NCBI GenBank assembly: GCA_013215505.1
Contig: JABSQZ010000001.1
Coordinates: forward strand, 310,001-374,000
From: Oceanospirillaceae bacterium
GTDB lineage: Bacteria > Pseudomonadota > Gammaproteobacteria > Pseudomonadales > Balneatricaceae
DNA length: 64,000 nucleotides
Reading direction: 5' to 3'
A program made the position numbers and the translations under genes. Under the pieces are notes generated by a model that made no database searches, was not told the DNA's origin, and saw only the letters and a program-made list of their open reading frames with translations. The number at the start of each line of letters is the position of its first letter. Position 1 is the stretch's first letter. Positions 1 to 9,433 of this stretch are shown here, piece after piece.

Positions 1-1286
1 GCGACTGGTCAAACGCCGCTCCGGCTTACCGTAAAAAAATCCTGCTAAAATGGGCTGAGTTAATCGAGCAACACGCCGTTGAAATAGCGGTGCTCGGGGT
101 ACGCGATAATGGCACTGACATTAACACTGCCCTCAAAGGCGAGCCATTAGGCGCCGCTAATACGCTTCGCTATTACGCAGAGGCCTGCGATAAGCTCTAC
201 GGTGAAATCGCACCGACCAGCGACGCTGTGCTGGGATTAATCCATAGGGAACCGGTGGGCGTTGTCGGTTTAATTATCCCCTGGAATTTTCCGTTGATGA
301 TCGCAGCCTGGAAATTGGGCCCGGCTCTGGCGGCGGGTAACTGTGTCGTGCTCAAGCCAGCGGAAAGTGCTTCCCTGACCTTATTAAAAATCGCTGAGTT
401 AGCCGCCCAGGCGGGCATGCCCAGCGGAGTGTTAAACGTAGTGACGGGTTTAGGCTCAAGCTGCGGTGAGGCTATTGGTCTGCATATGGACATCGATGTA
501 TTGGCCTTTACCGGATCCGGCCCAATCGGCAGGCGACTGTTGGAGTACTCGGCCAGGTCTAATCTGAAACGTATATATTTAGAGCTGGGCGGCAAGTCGC
601 CGAATATCATTTTTGCCGACGCCGCCAACCTGGACAGAGTGGCTAGAGAGACAGCGGCGTCTATCTTTAGAAACTCGGGCCAGGTCTGCGTCGCAGCCTC
701 CAGAGTGATCGTAGAAAACAGCATCAAAGAAGAGCTTACCGAAAAAGTATTGGCCTACGCCAGAACCTACCGCATAGGTGACCCTCTGTTGTTAAGCAAC
801 AATGTCGGCGCTATTGCCAACAGCACTCAATTACAAGTGATCACCGATAAAGTTCAGCAGGGAATTGATCAGGGAGCAACTCTGGCTCTGGGCGGCAAGC
901 GGATTTTAGCCGACTCCGGCGGCTATTATTTCGCCCCCACTATCTTTTTAGATGTTCAGCCGAGCATGTCTATTGCCACGCAAGAAGTTTTCGGTCCGGT
1001 ACTGTCAATCATTGGCTTTGACACTATGGATGAGGCGATAGAGATAGCTAATAGTACCGAATACGGGCTCTCCTCAGTGGTCTGGACAGCTAACTTAGCC
1101 ACCGCTCACACTATGGTTAAAGCTATCCAGGCGGGAGTAGTACAAGTGAACTGCTTTAGTGGTGCCGATATCACAGTGCCACTGGGGGGAGTCAAGCAGT
1201 CTGGTAATGGCTCCGACAAGTCGCTGCATGGCTTTGACAAATATATTAATGTAAAAACCGCCTGGATTTCATTGGATGCCAATTAA
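1..1286 (+). CDS. Aldehyde dehydrogenase, PuuC-like, 5' end outside window
   Basis: NAD(P)-dependent aldehyde dehydrogenase that oxidises an aldehyde to its acid in the cytoplasm. The reading frame is open to the left edge of the window, so the N-terminus is missing; an internal GTG at 90 is not the real start. Visible ALDH features are the PWNFP segment, the FTGSG cofactor loop, LELGGKSPN with the general-base Glu, and the catalytic Cys in GQVCVA (codon 687-689). The stretch RYYAEACDKLYGEIAPT resembles the PuuC / gamma-glutamyl-aminobutyraldehyde subgroup. The substrate cannot be read from the sequence. A link to the aromatic or amine catabolism encoded at 12-18 kb is possible but not shown, since unrelated genes lie between. 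Confidence 0.88.
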   Translation, partial: DWSNAAPAYRKKILLKWAELIEQHAVEIAVLGVRDNGTDINTALKGEPLGAANTLRYYAEACDKLYGEIAPTSDAVLGLIHREPVGVVGLIIPWNFPLMIAAWKLGPALAAGNCVVLKPAESASLTLLKIAELAAQAGMPSGVLNVVTGLGSSCGEAIGLHMDIDVLAFTGSGPIGRRLLEYSARSNLKRIYLELGGKSPNIIFADAANLDRVARETAASIFRNSGQVCVAASRVIVENSIKEELTEKVLAYARTYRIGDPLLLSNNVGAIANSTQLQVITDKVQQGIDQGATLALGGKRILADSGGYYFAPTIFLDVQPSMSIATQEVFGPVLSIIGFDTMDEAIEIANSTEYGLSSVVWTANLATAHTMVKAIQAGVVQVNCFSGADITVPLGGVKQSGNGSDKSLHGFDKYINVKTAWISLDAN

Positions 1287-1409
1287 TCACTGGCCGTGAA
1301 CACCTGTTGAGCGCAGCAGTTTTGTTTCATAGGAATTACATACTGCTATTAAGTCTCCACTAAACTGCCCACTCTGCTAAATCCCGGTTGAATGGTCAGG
1401 ATGATCTGT

Positions 1410-3377
1410 CTATGGGTAGTGGAGCTGTTGTGGGAATTGGATTTTGATGAGTAAACCACTACCTTGCGGACTGCTGGCAGAGATTTTTCCCTGCAGTGAA
1501 TGAGTTACCAGATTGTAGATCAGATGGGCCCCTAAACCGCTGGCCCCGGTTCTGCGGCTGGTGGTATAAAAAGGATCGAACAGCTGCTCGAGCTGGGCCT
1601 CCTGCATGCCGGGACCATTGTCAGAGTAAGCTAGCGAGATATTGCTCTCCTGGCAGCACAAGGATAGGTCAATTAAAACATCCTGGCTTCGCAGCTGTGA
1701 GTGTTTAATCGAATTGGCGACTAGCTGAGTTAAAATCTGTGCTAGAGCATCCACATTAGTCGTAATGTTTATGATTTCTCCACAGATAAAATTTATTTGT
1801 TGACTAGCCATTTCCAGTTCGGACAAGTTAGAGCTGATTACCTTCTGTAAATACGACTTCAGTTCTATCTGTTGCAGGGCACGAGAGGATTGCACTGCAG
1901 ACATTTGCTTAAAATTTTTCATCAGCTTCCCGGAGCGACGCATATTAAGGGCAATCAGCTCTCCTAATTGCAGCCTATCGCCGGCGTACTTTTCAAGATT
2001 TGCAGCAGTCAGTTGTTTATCCAGTAGCTTCTTGTAGAACAGTTTATCAAGATTCAACAAATGACTGACTGCCGTGATGCAAATGCCCAGTGGGGTATTT
2101 ACTTCGTGGGTTACTCCAGCCACTAAACCACCCAATGCCGCCACTTTTTCATTTTCCAATAATTGCTGCTGAGTGCTGTGTAAATGCCTTAATGCCTCTA
2201 TCAGATGCCGATGCTGATCTTCTATCTTTTGGTGTTGAGCGGTGATTTTTTGTTGTTCAAGCAAAGTTCGCTCAGTTTTTAAGTGTATTTCCAAGGTGCG
2301 GGCTACGTGGTTAGCAACAAATTGTAAAAGTTCCAGATCAGCTTCAGTGTAGATTATTTCAGGCTCATAACTCTGTAATATGATTACCCCATAAACGTTG
2401 CTACCGGAGATCATAGGTGCGCCAATCCAACTGTTAAACATGGCATTTCCCACTACCGCTTTAATCTCCCCGGTGGCCATTGCAGCTTTAAGAGAGTCCT
2501 GATCGAACAGTGCGCCTTTGCGCCTGGCGATTAAGTAGGAAGTCATGCTCTCTCTCATTGGTATTGTTTTGCCTAGATACGGCTCCATATCATCTGAATC
2601 TACAATATAGGCATAGTTTAAGGTGTTGTCTGCCTCACTGTAGCGAGAGATCAAGATATTACTGGCATCGAAAATAGTATTGAAGATAGCATGGACTTTT
2701 CTATACAGGTCGTTCAGCTCTATGTGGGTGCGAGTCAACGAGGCAATATCAAAAATGGCCTGCTGAACTCTGTCAGATTGGGTTTCTCTTTGTAACTCTC
2801 GCTGCAGCATAAGAGTTCTGTTCAGGACTATTTGCTCTATTTCGTCAACGCGGCTGTACTTCGCCACTGCGCAGGCAACCAGAGTTGCAAATAGTCGAAA
2901 CAGTGCCTGTTGCTGGTCATCGAACAAACACTCGCTATCATAACTTTGGATGACTAAAGCGCCGATACAAATCCCCCCCTGGCTTTTTAAAGGCATTCCA
3001 ATCCACTGCTCTGGGTGGGCCCCTCTGCCCCAAAAATTATCCAGGCTTGAATCGGCGGGAATATAAATCAATTCTTGAGCATGAGTGATAACCCAGGCGG
3101 TAGTGGATTCTTGAGGATCTGGCAACGGTTGCTTTATATCGCTGTGTACATCCGGATCTCTTTCATCAACCTGGTAGATAAACTCAATGCTATTGTCCGA
3201 TTGCTGATAGACCCAAAGTAAAAAATTATCTGCCGTCATTAACTTAGCTATCAATAGATGCGCTTTTTTAATATAGCTCTCTAAATTGGGCTCGGCTTTT
3301 ACAGCTTGTGATAACTCCCATAACACCGACATACTGGTTGTTTGATCAAAGGGTTTTACTAATTTTCTCAAGGGCAT
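1410..3377 (-). CDS. Cytoplasmic GAF-GAF sensor histidine kinase (intact H-box)
   Basis: Soluble sensor histidine kinase of 655 residues with no membrane segment. Order: GAF-like domain about 35-185, second GAF about 220-365, a coiled coil rich in Gln/His about 365-412, dimerisation/H-box with His424 in VTHEVNTPLG, then a GHKL ATPase domain about 520-650. The ATPase has the N-box LVANSIKHS, G1 DNGPGM, F-box LFDPFYTT and G2 SGLGAHLI. It should autophosphorylate on His424 in response to an unknown small ligand or redox cue. No response regulator lies nearby, so it is an orphan. The next upstream gene on the same strand (3530-5491) is a clear paralogue that lacks the acceptor His. The 152-bp gap between them could hold a separate promoter. 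Confidence 0.9.
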   Translation of the reverse strand: MPLRKLVKPFDQTTSMSVLWELSQAVKAEPNLESYIKKAHLLIAKLMTADNFLLWVYQQSDNSIEFIYQVDERDPDVHSDIKQPLPDPQESTTAWVITHAQELIYIPADSSLDNFWGRGAHPEQWIGMPLKSQGGICIGALVIQSYDSECLFDDQQQALFRLFATLVACAVAKYSRVDEIEQIVLNRTLMLQRELQRETQSDRVQQAIFDIASLTRTHIELNDLYRKVHAIFNTIFDASNILISRYSEADNTLNYAYIVDSDDMEPYLGKTIPMRESMTSYLIARRKGALFDQDSLKAAMATGEIKAVVGNAMFNSWIGAPMISGSNVYGVIILQSYEPEIIYTEADLELLQFVANHVARTLEIHLKTERTLLEQQKITAQHQKIEDQHRHLIEALRHLHSTQQQLLENEKVAALGGLVAGVTHEVNTPLGICITAVSHLLNLDKLFYKKLLDKQLTAANLEKYAGDRLQLGELIALNMRRSGKLMKNFKQMSAVQSSRALQQIELKSYLQKVISSNLSELEMASQQINFICGEIINITTNVDALAQILTQLVANSIKHSQLRSQDVLIDLSLCCQESNISLAYSDNGPGMQEAQLEQLFDPFYTTSRRTGASGLGAHLIYNLVTHSLQGKISASSPQGSGLLIKIQFPQQLHYP

Positions 3378-3529
3378 TCATTCAACCTGTCTGAGTAAGA
3401 CTTTCCAGTAAACGCATGACATATAAATATAAAATAACCTGTAGATGACAGCTATAGGAACTAATTGTAGTTAGTTAGAGATTCTCAGAAACTGACTTTG
3501 ATCATGACAAGGCACTATAGAAAGCAACC

Positions 3530-5491
3530 TCAATACTGCAGCTGCATTGGAAAAGTAATGCAGAAGGCCAATCCACCCACTTTTAAGTTTTTTACTTCAA
3601 TTTTACCCAGCAGTGATCGCGTCACTAAATTGTAAATAAGATTAGTGCCTAAACCTGTACCGCTAGTATTTTTACTGGTAAAAAAAGGATCAAACAGGTG
3701 CTCGAGATCGCGATCGTTCATACCTCTGCCAGAGTCGGAATAATTGATAATAAGATTTTCATGGAAACGTCCGATAGAAATATTGATCTTGCCCTCTGGT
3801 TGTTTTTCGAAGCCATGTTTAATGGAATTAGCGACTAAGTGCTTTAAAATTTGCGTCAGTGCCGTGCAGTTAGTGGTAATTGTTATCCCGGTATCACATT
3901 GCAGTAAAATACTGTGGCCCTGAACATCAGTACTCTGCTCAATAGCATGGATAGTATCTTTAAGATAATTGTTTAAATCTACATTACGCAATTCATGCCT
4001 GGATTGATCAACGGCAATTTTCTTAAAATTATTGATCAACTGGGCGGCTCGGTGCAAATTGTCCTGCAGCACTTCTTCTACCTTTTGCACATTTTGTACA
4101 TAGTTGATCAGCGTCTCTTCACTGAGCTGCACATTTTTAAATTGCCTTTGAAACTGCCGGTCAAAGGCTTCGATACGATTAATACTTTCAAGACAGTTAT
4201 TGATTGGCAAATTCACTTCACTGGCCAAGTTCGACACTAGCGATCCCAGAGATAACATCTTTTGTTTTTTGATCAGCTCTTGTTCAGTGGCATGTAATTC
4301 TTTGAGGGTGAGATCTAACTGTCGATTTTCTGCTTCTAACAAATGATGCTGCTCAGCCAGGTGCATTTGCTCATCTTTAAGCTGCGCAGTTCTGATAGTG
4401 ATTTCTATGGAGCTGGCAACGTAACTAGCAACAAACTCTAATATGTCTAAATCGGCTTGATTGTACAGCAAGCTAGCGCTGTAACTTTGCACATAAATAA
4501 CACCATAGACTCGGTTGGCCGAAATCAACGGCGCCCCTATCCAAGTGCTGAAATTTTGCGCCCCCAACACCCCCGGCATTTCCCCTGACTGTAAATTAGC
4601 CGAAACTATTTCCGGGGTAAAAAGGCAGGGGCGACGCTCCCTGATCACATAGGAGCACATACCAGGTCCAAAGGGAATGATCGCACCGCCCAAGGTTTCT
4701 TTATCGTAGATGTCTATTACATAATCATAATGTAACTGATTTTTACTCTCGTCATAGAGTAAAATCCCAACATTTGAGGCGTCCAATAAAGTACTAAAAA
4801 TAGCATGCAGTTTAGGATACAAATCCTTTAACTCGATAAAATCACTGGTTAACGAGGTAATTTCAAACAGCGCCCGGTGCAATTTTTCATCTTTAATTTT
4901 ATTCTTCAACTGCACCTCAAGACTCTTAATCTTGATCCCAACTTGTTGCTCAATACTTTTGTGGGCCGAATACATATCCAGGGCAATGGCTATATATATG
5001 GCCATTAGCGCAAATACCTTTTGCTGTTCACTGGTATAGCTACAACTTTGTTCGAAGCTGGATACCACTAATGCGCCTATACATCCATCTGCAGCACTAA
5101 GCGGAAAACCCAACCACTGCTGCAGTGAGCTATCGCGGCTAAACTCACTGTAATGCTGCAGTTGCTGCCCCCAGTTACAGCAGAGCTGATCATTATTATC
5201 TAGCAACTGGTAAAGAGCAGAATGCTTTAAAGCCGCCAGGGGCAGCGACGATCTGTTTAATTGAGTGGCAACTTTCAGCCGGTCTTTTTGTTCACAGCCA
5301 AACACATATTCAACAATGGTGCTTTTAGTATCGTAGAGAACCAAAAAATAATTTTGTGATTTAAGCTGTCGGGATAACAGTGAATTCACAAACCCCAGGT
5401 AATCAGATGCATTGGAATAGCTGTCATAGCATTGCGCTAACTCGGACAACATTTCAAGGCTGTCATGCAAGTCTGATCTTTTTGTCGACAT
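3530..5491 (-). CDS. GAF-GAF histidine kinase paralogue lacking the acceptor His (Ser424)
   Basis: Protein of 653 residues, collinear with its neighbour at 1410-3377: two GAF-like domains, a coiled coil, an H-box region and a GHKL ATPase domain. In the H-box the expected HEVNTP is SEVNLP; the codon at 4220-4222 reads AGT, so residue 424 is Ser where the paralogue has His424. The ATPase motifs are intact: LVANSIKHGF, DSGRGM, LFDPFFTS and GTGLGTNLI. The protein probably binds ATP but cannot phosphorylate itself at the usual site. It may act as a pseudokinase, or as a heterodimer partner that phosphorylates His424 of the neighbour. The reading frame is clean over 1.9 kb, which suggests selection rather than decay. 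Confidence 0.88.
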   Translation of the reverse strand: MSTKRSDLHDSLEMLSELAQCYDSYSNASDYLGFVNSLLSRQLKSQNYFLVLYDTKSTIVEYVFGCEQKDRLKVATQLNRSSLPLAALKHSALYQLLDNNDQLCCNWGQQLQHYSEFSRDSSLQQWLGFPLSAADGCIGALVVSSFEQSCSYTSEQQKVFALMAIYIAIALDMYSAHKSIEQQVGIKIKSLEVQLKNKIKDEKLHRALFEITSLTSDFIELKDLYPKLHAIFSTLLDASNVGILLYDESKNQLHYDYVIDIYDKETLGGAIIPFGPGMCSYVIRERRPCLFTPEIVSANLQSGEMPGVLGAQNFSTWIGAPLISANRVYGVIYVQSYSASLLYNQADLDILEFVASYVASSIEITIRTAQLKDEQMHLAEQHHLLEAENRQLDLTLKELHATEQELIKKQKMLSLGSLVSNLASEVNLPINNCLESINRIEAFDRQFQRQFKNVQLSEETLINYVQNVQKVEEVLQDNLHRAAQLINNFKKIAVDQSRHELRNVDLNNYLKDTIHAIEQSTDVQGHSILLQCDTGITITTNCTALTQILKHLVANSIKHGFEKQPEGKINISIGRFHENLIINYSDSGRGMNDRDLEHLFDPFFTSKNTSGTGLGTNLIYNLVTRSLLGKIEVKNLKVGGLAFCITFPMQLQY

Positions 5492-5721
5492 AAGGCTATT
5501 CCATGAGCTTAAGTTTCAATAGTCCTTTAAACAGGCTGGGATAGAGGTAAGTGCAAGTTGCTCGGATGTTGCTTTGCGCAGTGCCCATCTTAAACATTTA
5601 AAGCAATATTCCTATAAGACAAACCAGTATTTGCTTAGAGATCATGCTAATAAGTGCAGTGACTGAGCTGCAACTTCAATACAAGTTGAGAGTATAAAAC
5701 ATGCTCATCACAGCCGCTGAC

Positions 5722-7656
5722 TCAAGCACTACGTTTGGTTTTAGTACTCTTTTTAGACGTGCGCCGGCTATTTTTCTTGAAAGTAAATTTCTTTCCCTCG
5801 CCTTTTAAGCCGATGAACGAGCGGGGATCGACAGCCTGCGACAACTGCTGAATGACTTGTTGCAAGTCATGCATGAATTGCTGGTAGTTAAATTGCCGCT
5901 GCGCAATCATCGACAACCGAGATTCCCAAAGGGCGGTCATATCCGGAGTAGTCGCCATATCCGGCAAACTGCCGATCAGTTTTTGGCCGATGGTCGTTGA
6001 TTTAATTAACTTGCCCTCTCGGGCTAAAAACTCTCGTTTAAACAACAGTTCGATAATCCCTGCCCGGGTAGCCTCAGTACCAATGCCGTCGGTGTCTTTG
6101 AGGATTTTTTTCAACTCGACATCTTGCACGAAACGATTGATACCGGTCATAGCTGCGAGCAGTGTGGCGTCGGTAAAAAAGGCCGGCGCACTGGTCATCT
6201 TATCGCTGATGCCGGCATCGATACAAGACACAACATCAGTCACTTTTAAGCTTGGCAGGCGCTGCTGTTCGCTATTATTCTGGGATTTTTTACTCTTAGG
6301 CTGCAGTGCCTTCCAACCTTGATCTGTGGCCTGCACTGACTTACCGGTAAACAAACCCCCGGCGATTTCTACCTCTAATTGGCGTTCATCAAAGCTATAG
6401 GCTGGGTAAAATTGATAGAGGTACGACCTGGCGATCAACTGATAAATTAATCCCTCATCTCTGCTTAGAGATCCGGTTGCTCTGCTCTTTTGCGTGGGAA
6501 TGATAGCGTGATGAGCATCGACTTTGGCATCATTCCAGGCTTTAGATTTACGTGAAAAATCCGCGTTTGCTACCGCCTGCGCCAATTGTTGATCCACCGC
6601 GCCTATAGCGACGCCGACACTGCTCCCCTGGGCAAAGTGCTCCACAGGCAGATAGCGGCTATCCGATCGGGGATAAGTGATAAGCTTGTGCCTCTCGTAC
6701 AAGCTTTGGCAGGTATCCAACACTTTTTTAGCACTGAAAGCAAAAGCTTTAGCTGCATCAATTTGTAGTGTTGATAAGTTGTAAGGCAGTGGTGGAGGCT
6801 GTTTTTTAGCTTTAGTTTGCGCACGCAGCACTTTCCCCAACTGACCTTTAATGCGCCTGGCGACGTTTTCCGCCAGCGCTCTGTTGAGTACTCGCCCCTC
6901 CTCATCTTGATAGGGAGCGCAGCTGGCACTTGGTTTCCACTTAAGCTTAAAGTCTTCACCGGCAGCAGTTTTCAGCTGTGCCCAGACTTCATAAAAAGCC
7001 CTGGGCTGGAAATTGGCTATTTCCAGGTCCCTGCGCACGACCAGCCCCAGTAGCGGGGTCTGTACTCTACCGACAGACAACACTCCCTGAAACCCGGCAC
7101 TGCCTCCGTGTATGGTACAAAGCCTGGTCATATTCATACCGTACAACCAATCGGCCCGCGAGCGCGCCAGTGCAGACGTAGACAGGGGGATAAATTCGCT
7201 GTTTGAGCGCAGATTTCCCAGTGAGCGGCGCACGGCCGCTAAATTGAGATCGCTGATTAAACAGCGCTGGGCACTGCTGCGTTTTCTAACACCCACTTTG
7301 AGGTGTGCCAGTACTTCATCAACCAGTAACTGCCCCTCCCGGTCAGGGTCACCCGCATGTACTATAGAATCCGCTCTCTTTAACAGTGCTCGCAATACGC
7401 TCAACTGTTTAGCAGTGTCCTTTTTGGCTTTTAACTGCCACTGCTGTGGCACTATAGGTAAATGCTCTAACTTCCATTGTTTGTACTTAGGGTCATAGGC
7501 ATCGGGTTCAGCTTGCTCTAACAAGTGCCCGATACACCAGCTGACAATATCACCGTTACCGACCTCAATATAGCCCGGTTGCTTTTTGTGCGGTTTAGGA
7601 AGCGCGTCGGCAATAGCCCGCCCCAAACTAGGTTTTTCGGCAATGTATAAAATCAT
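5722..7656 (-). CDS. topB: DNA topoisomerase III
   Basis: Type IA topoisomerase that decatenates DNA and resolves recombination and replication intermediates. The 644 residues match the usual TopB length. The N-terminal Toprim domain starts IAEKPSLG and carries the metal-binding DPDREGQLL motif. The active-site Tyr is in ITYPRSDSRYLP, residue 328, the same number as in E. coli TopB. The C-terminus is a basic Lys/Arg/Ser tail (last about 25 residues) without a zinc ribbon. The ATG overlaps the stop of the upstream dacB-like gene by 4 bp (ATGA), which suggests translational coupling. Confidence 0.96.
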   Translation of the reverse strand: MILYIAEKPSLGRAIADALPKPHKKQPGYIEVGNGDIVSWCIGHLLEQAEPDAYDPKYKQWKLEHLPIVPQQWQLKAKKDTAKQLSVLRALLKRADSIVHAGDPDREGQLLVDEVLAHLKVGVRKRSSAQRCLISDLNLAAVRRSLGNLRSNSEFIPLSTSALARSRADWLYGMNMTRLCTIHGGSAGFQGVLSVGRVQTPLLGLVVRRDLEIANFQPRAFYEVWAQLKTAAGEDFKLKWKPSASCAPYQDEEGRVLNRALAENVARRIKGQLGKVLRAQTKAKKQPPPLPYNLSTLQIDAAKAFAFSAKKVLDTCQSLYERHKLITYPRSDSRYLPVEHFAQGSSVGVAIGAVDQQLAQAVANADFSRKSKAWNDAKVDAHHAIIPTQKSRATGSLSRDEGLIYQLIARSYLYQFYPAYSFDERQLEVEIAGGLFTGKSVQATDQGWKALQPKSKKSQNNSEQQRLPSLKVTDVVSCIDAGISDKMTSAPAFFTDATLLAAMTGINRFVQDVELKKILKDTDGIGTEATRAGIIELLFKREFLAREGKLIKSTTIGQKLIGSLPDMATTPDMTALWESRLSMIAQRQFNYQQFMHDLQQVIQQLSQAVDPRSFIGLKGEGKKFTFKKNSRRTSKKSTKTKRSA

Positions 7657-8864
7657 TTCAGTTTCAGCAACGCCTGGGCTACCTGGAAGCGATAATCGCT
7701 GGGCATTCTTTTATTGATCAGTAATACAAATGGCTGCCATTGCTGGTTTTTATCGACTATATAGCCCGCCAGCGAATGGTTATCAGAGAGAGTGCCGGTC
7801 TTTACTTTCAGTCCTTTACGCCGCTCCGGCAGCAGATCTATCCAGGGCTTAAATACTTCTAATACCTGCAACAATTGCTGGCTGCTGATTTGATTCTTTC
7901 TGGATAATCCGGCCCCGTCGACAAAATTGGCTCCTTTAAAGGCAAACTCTTTCTCCAGCAACCCGGTATAACTTTTCTGCGCTGCCTGCACATCTAACAC
8001 CGCCTGGTTTTCACTGGTCTCAGGCAGCATCAGGAACAATTGATTGGCAATGAAATTATTTGAATATTTAAGCATAACTCTGAGTAATTCTGAGAGCGTC
8101 TTGGAGCTCTGATGACGATAGATAAATTTAGCTGACGTTGGCAGTTCGGCGACGCTGATCGTTAAATTTCGCTTGAAGTGCAATTTGGAAAACACTTCTG
8201 CAAAATATCTTGCCGCCATATCCCGCCCACCGGGCAAGGATATGCGTTTTTTCCCGGGGGCTAGTTTTGATCCCAGGCTGACCGCCAACGGTGTGATCGG
8301 CGTCTGCGACTCTGCACTGCTAACGCCCTTCTCAGTCTTATCAACAAATAGGGTATTGAAATTAACAACTAGTGCAGCATTACCGGCATCATAGGGGTTG
8401 TCACTGTCACCTCTCCCATCCAACCGCAACTCTGGAAAGTATGAATTATCGACCTTAATAGCACTGATTTTTCCAAGTTTAAGCGTTTTCAGTGCTGCGC
8501 TCATCAGTAACAGCTCTTCAGAGGTCACATAGGGATCACCAAAACCTTTGATCCACAACACCCCTTCCTGGTAGTAAAAGTCAGTATAGAACTTATGCTC
8601 TAAGCCCCAGCGCTTTATGGCCAGATAGGCGGTGACTACTTTCAAAGTGGAGGCGGGTACCAGCAGCTGGTCGGGCCGGATACTGATGCCACTGGCGTCT
8701 TTAGTTTCTGCTAGCAGCAGTGACGCCTGAGGGATAGCGGAGATGATTTTGTCGTGCTTATCGATCGCTGCAGCTGTAGAGGCGAGACTAAAGCAGCCCA
8801 GTAAAATAAAACTGAAAAGCTGAGTGAGCATTGTTGTTTTCATCGACACTGCTGTTTTTCCCAT
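7653..8864 (-). CDS. dacB: D-alanyl-D-alanine carboxypeptidase/endopeptidase, S13 (PBP4-like)
   Basis: Periplasmic low-molecular-mass penicillin-binding protein trimming peptidoglycan peptides. The three serine-acylase motifs are present: SxxK as STLK, SxN as SNN (in KYSNNFIAN), and KTG in KVKTGTLSDN. A Sec signal peptide covers the N-terminus, ending near STAAA. ATG at 8864 is preferred because GAGAGG lies 6 bp upstream; a longer TTG-initiated frame to 8882 would put that RBS inside the gene. The protein is about 403 residues, somewhat shorter than E. coli DacB. Its stop overlaps the topB start. Family assignment is firm; DacB rather than another S13 paralogue is less certain. Confidence 0.88.
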   Translation of the reverse strand: MGKTAVSMKTTMLTQLFSFILLGCFSLASTAAAIDKHDKIISAIPQASLLLAETKDASGISIRPDQLLVPASTLKVVTAYLAIKRWGLEHKFYTDFYYQEGVLWIKGFGDPYVTSEELLLMSAALKTLKLGKISAIKVDNSYFPELRLDGRGDSDNPYDAGNAALVVNFNTLFVDKTEKGVSSAESQTPITPLAVSLGSKLAPGKKRISLPGGRDMAARYFAEVFSKLHFKRNLTISVAELPTSAKFIYRHQSSKTLSELLRVMLKYSNNFIANQLFLMLPETSENQAVLDVQAAQKSYTGLLEKEFAFKGANFVDGAGLSRKNQISSQQLLQVLEVFKPWIDLLPERRKGLKVKTGTLSDNHSLAGYIVDKNQQWQPFVLLINKRMPSDYRFQVAQALLKLK

Positions 8865-9433
8865 TATATTCCTCTCAATCAATTAGTATTTCCAGAAGTC
8901 TGAATATCTTCCAGGCAAACCTATCTAGCGCAACAATATAAAGACCGGAGCCGCAAAACCACTGTCCTTATGATGCATTAAAACGGCTGGAAACTCTTGT
9001 CATTTTTACAGTCAATAACTGCTGCAAAAAAATATCCATAGCAGATTCCTAAAAATTACAAAATATTCTTAGCTGTTATGCATAATCGCTTATAACCAGA
9101 GCCTTATAATTTTTATCATAAGGCCAACTCACCAATCTAAACGTCTGTTTCTAAATAGTTTTATTTAGACTTGCAAATTTCTCCCGGATACTGTTAATAT
9201 TTAGTGCATTTGTCTAAAAAATGATCTACTTGCGGTTGTTGGCGCCAGCCTAGAAAACTTGGTATTGATATTGCAGATGTCGTTTAAAGTTGCTTTAAGA
9301 CAAACAGTTGTCGATAAATAATTTAACCGTGATCAGTGATTTTTAGTTGTTTGTAAACTAACTGTTGGCAGTCATATTTACCTACTTTTCCAATAAAAAA
9401 AATAGGGAAAAGCACTACACCAAGGAGCAACAA
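8865..9433. other. AT-rich intergenic region between dacB-like and CBS-domain genes
   Basis: Divergent intergenic stretch without a credible gene. It holds a perfect 8-bp inverted repeat (TCTAAATA, 4-nt loop, TATTTAGA at 9150-9169) and further TCTAAA copies at 9136-9141 and 9213-9218. The cluster is listed as a possible regulatory element. Nothing else was recognised. Confidence 0.5.
9136..9218. promoter_or_regulatory. Cluster of TCTAAA half-sites including a perfect inverted repeat
   Basis: TCTAAA occurs at 9136-9141, 9150-9155, in reverse as TTTAGA at 9164-9169, and again at 9213-9218. The middle two form an 8-bp inverted repeat with a GTTT loop (9150-9169). The cluster is about 215-300 bp upstream of the CBS-protein ATG at 9434. 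It could be a binding site for an unknown regulator; the sequence is AT-rich, so chance is possible. Confidence 0.3.

Noticed and set aside
5671-5688. CAACTT-CAATAC-AAGTTG hairpin after topB as a terminator
   Set aside because: Only a 6-bp AT-rich stem without a T-run.
7112-7498. 128-codon frame antisense to topB
   Set aside because: Shadow of the topB reading frame; composition is that of a reversed coding strand.
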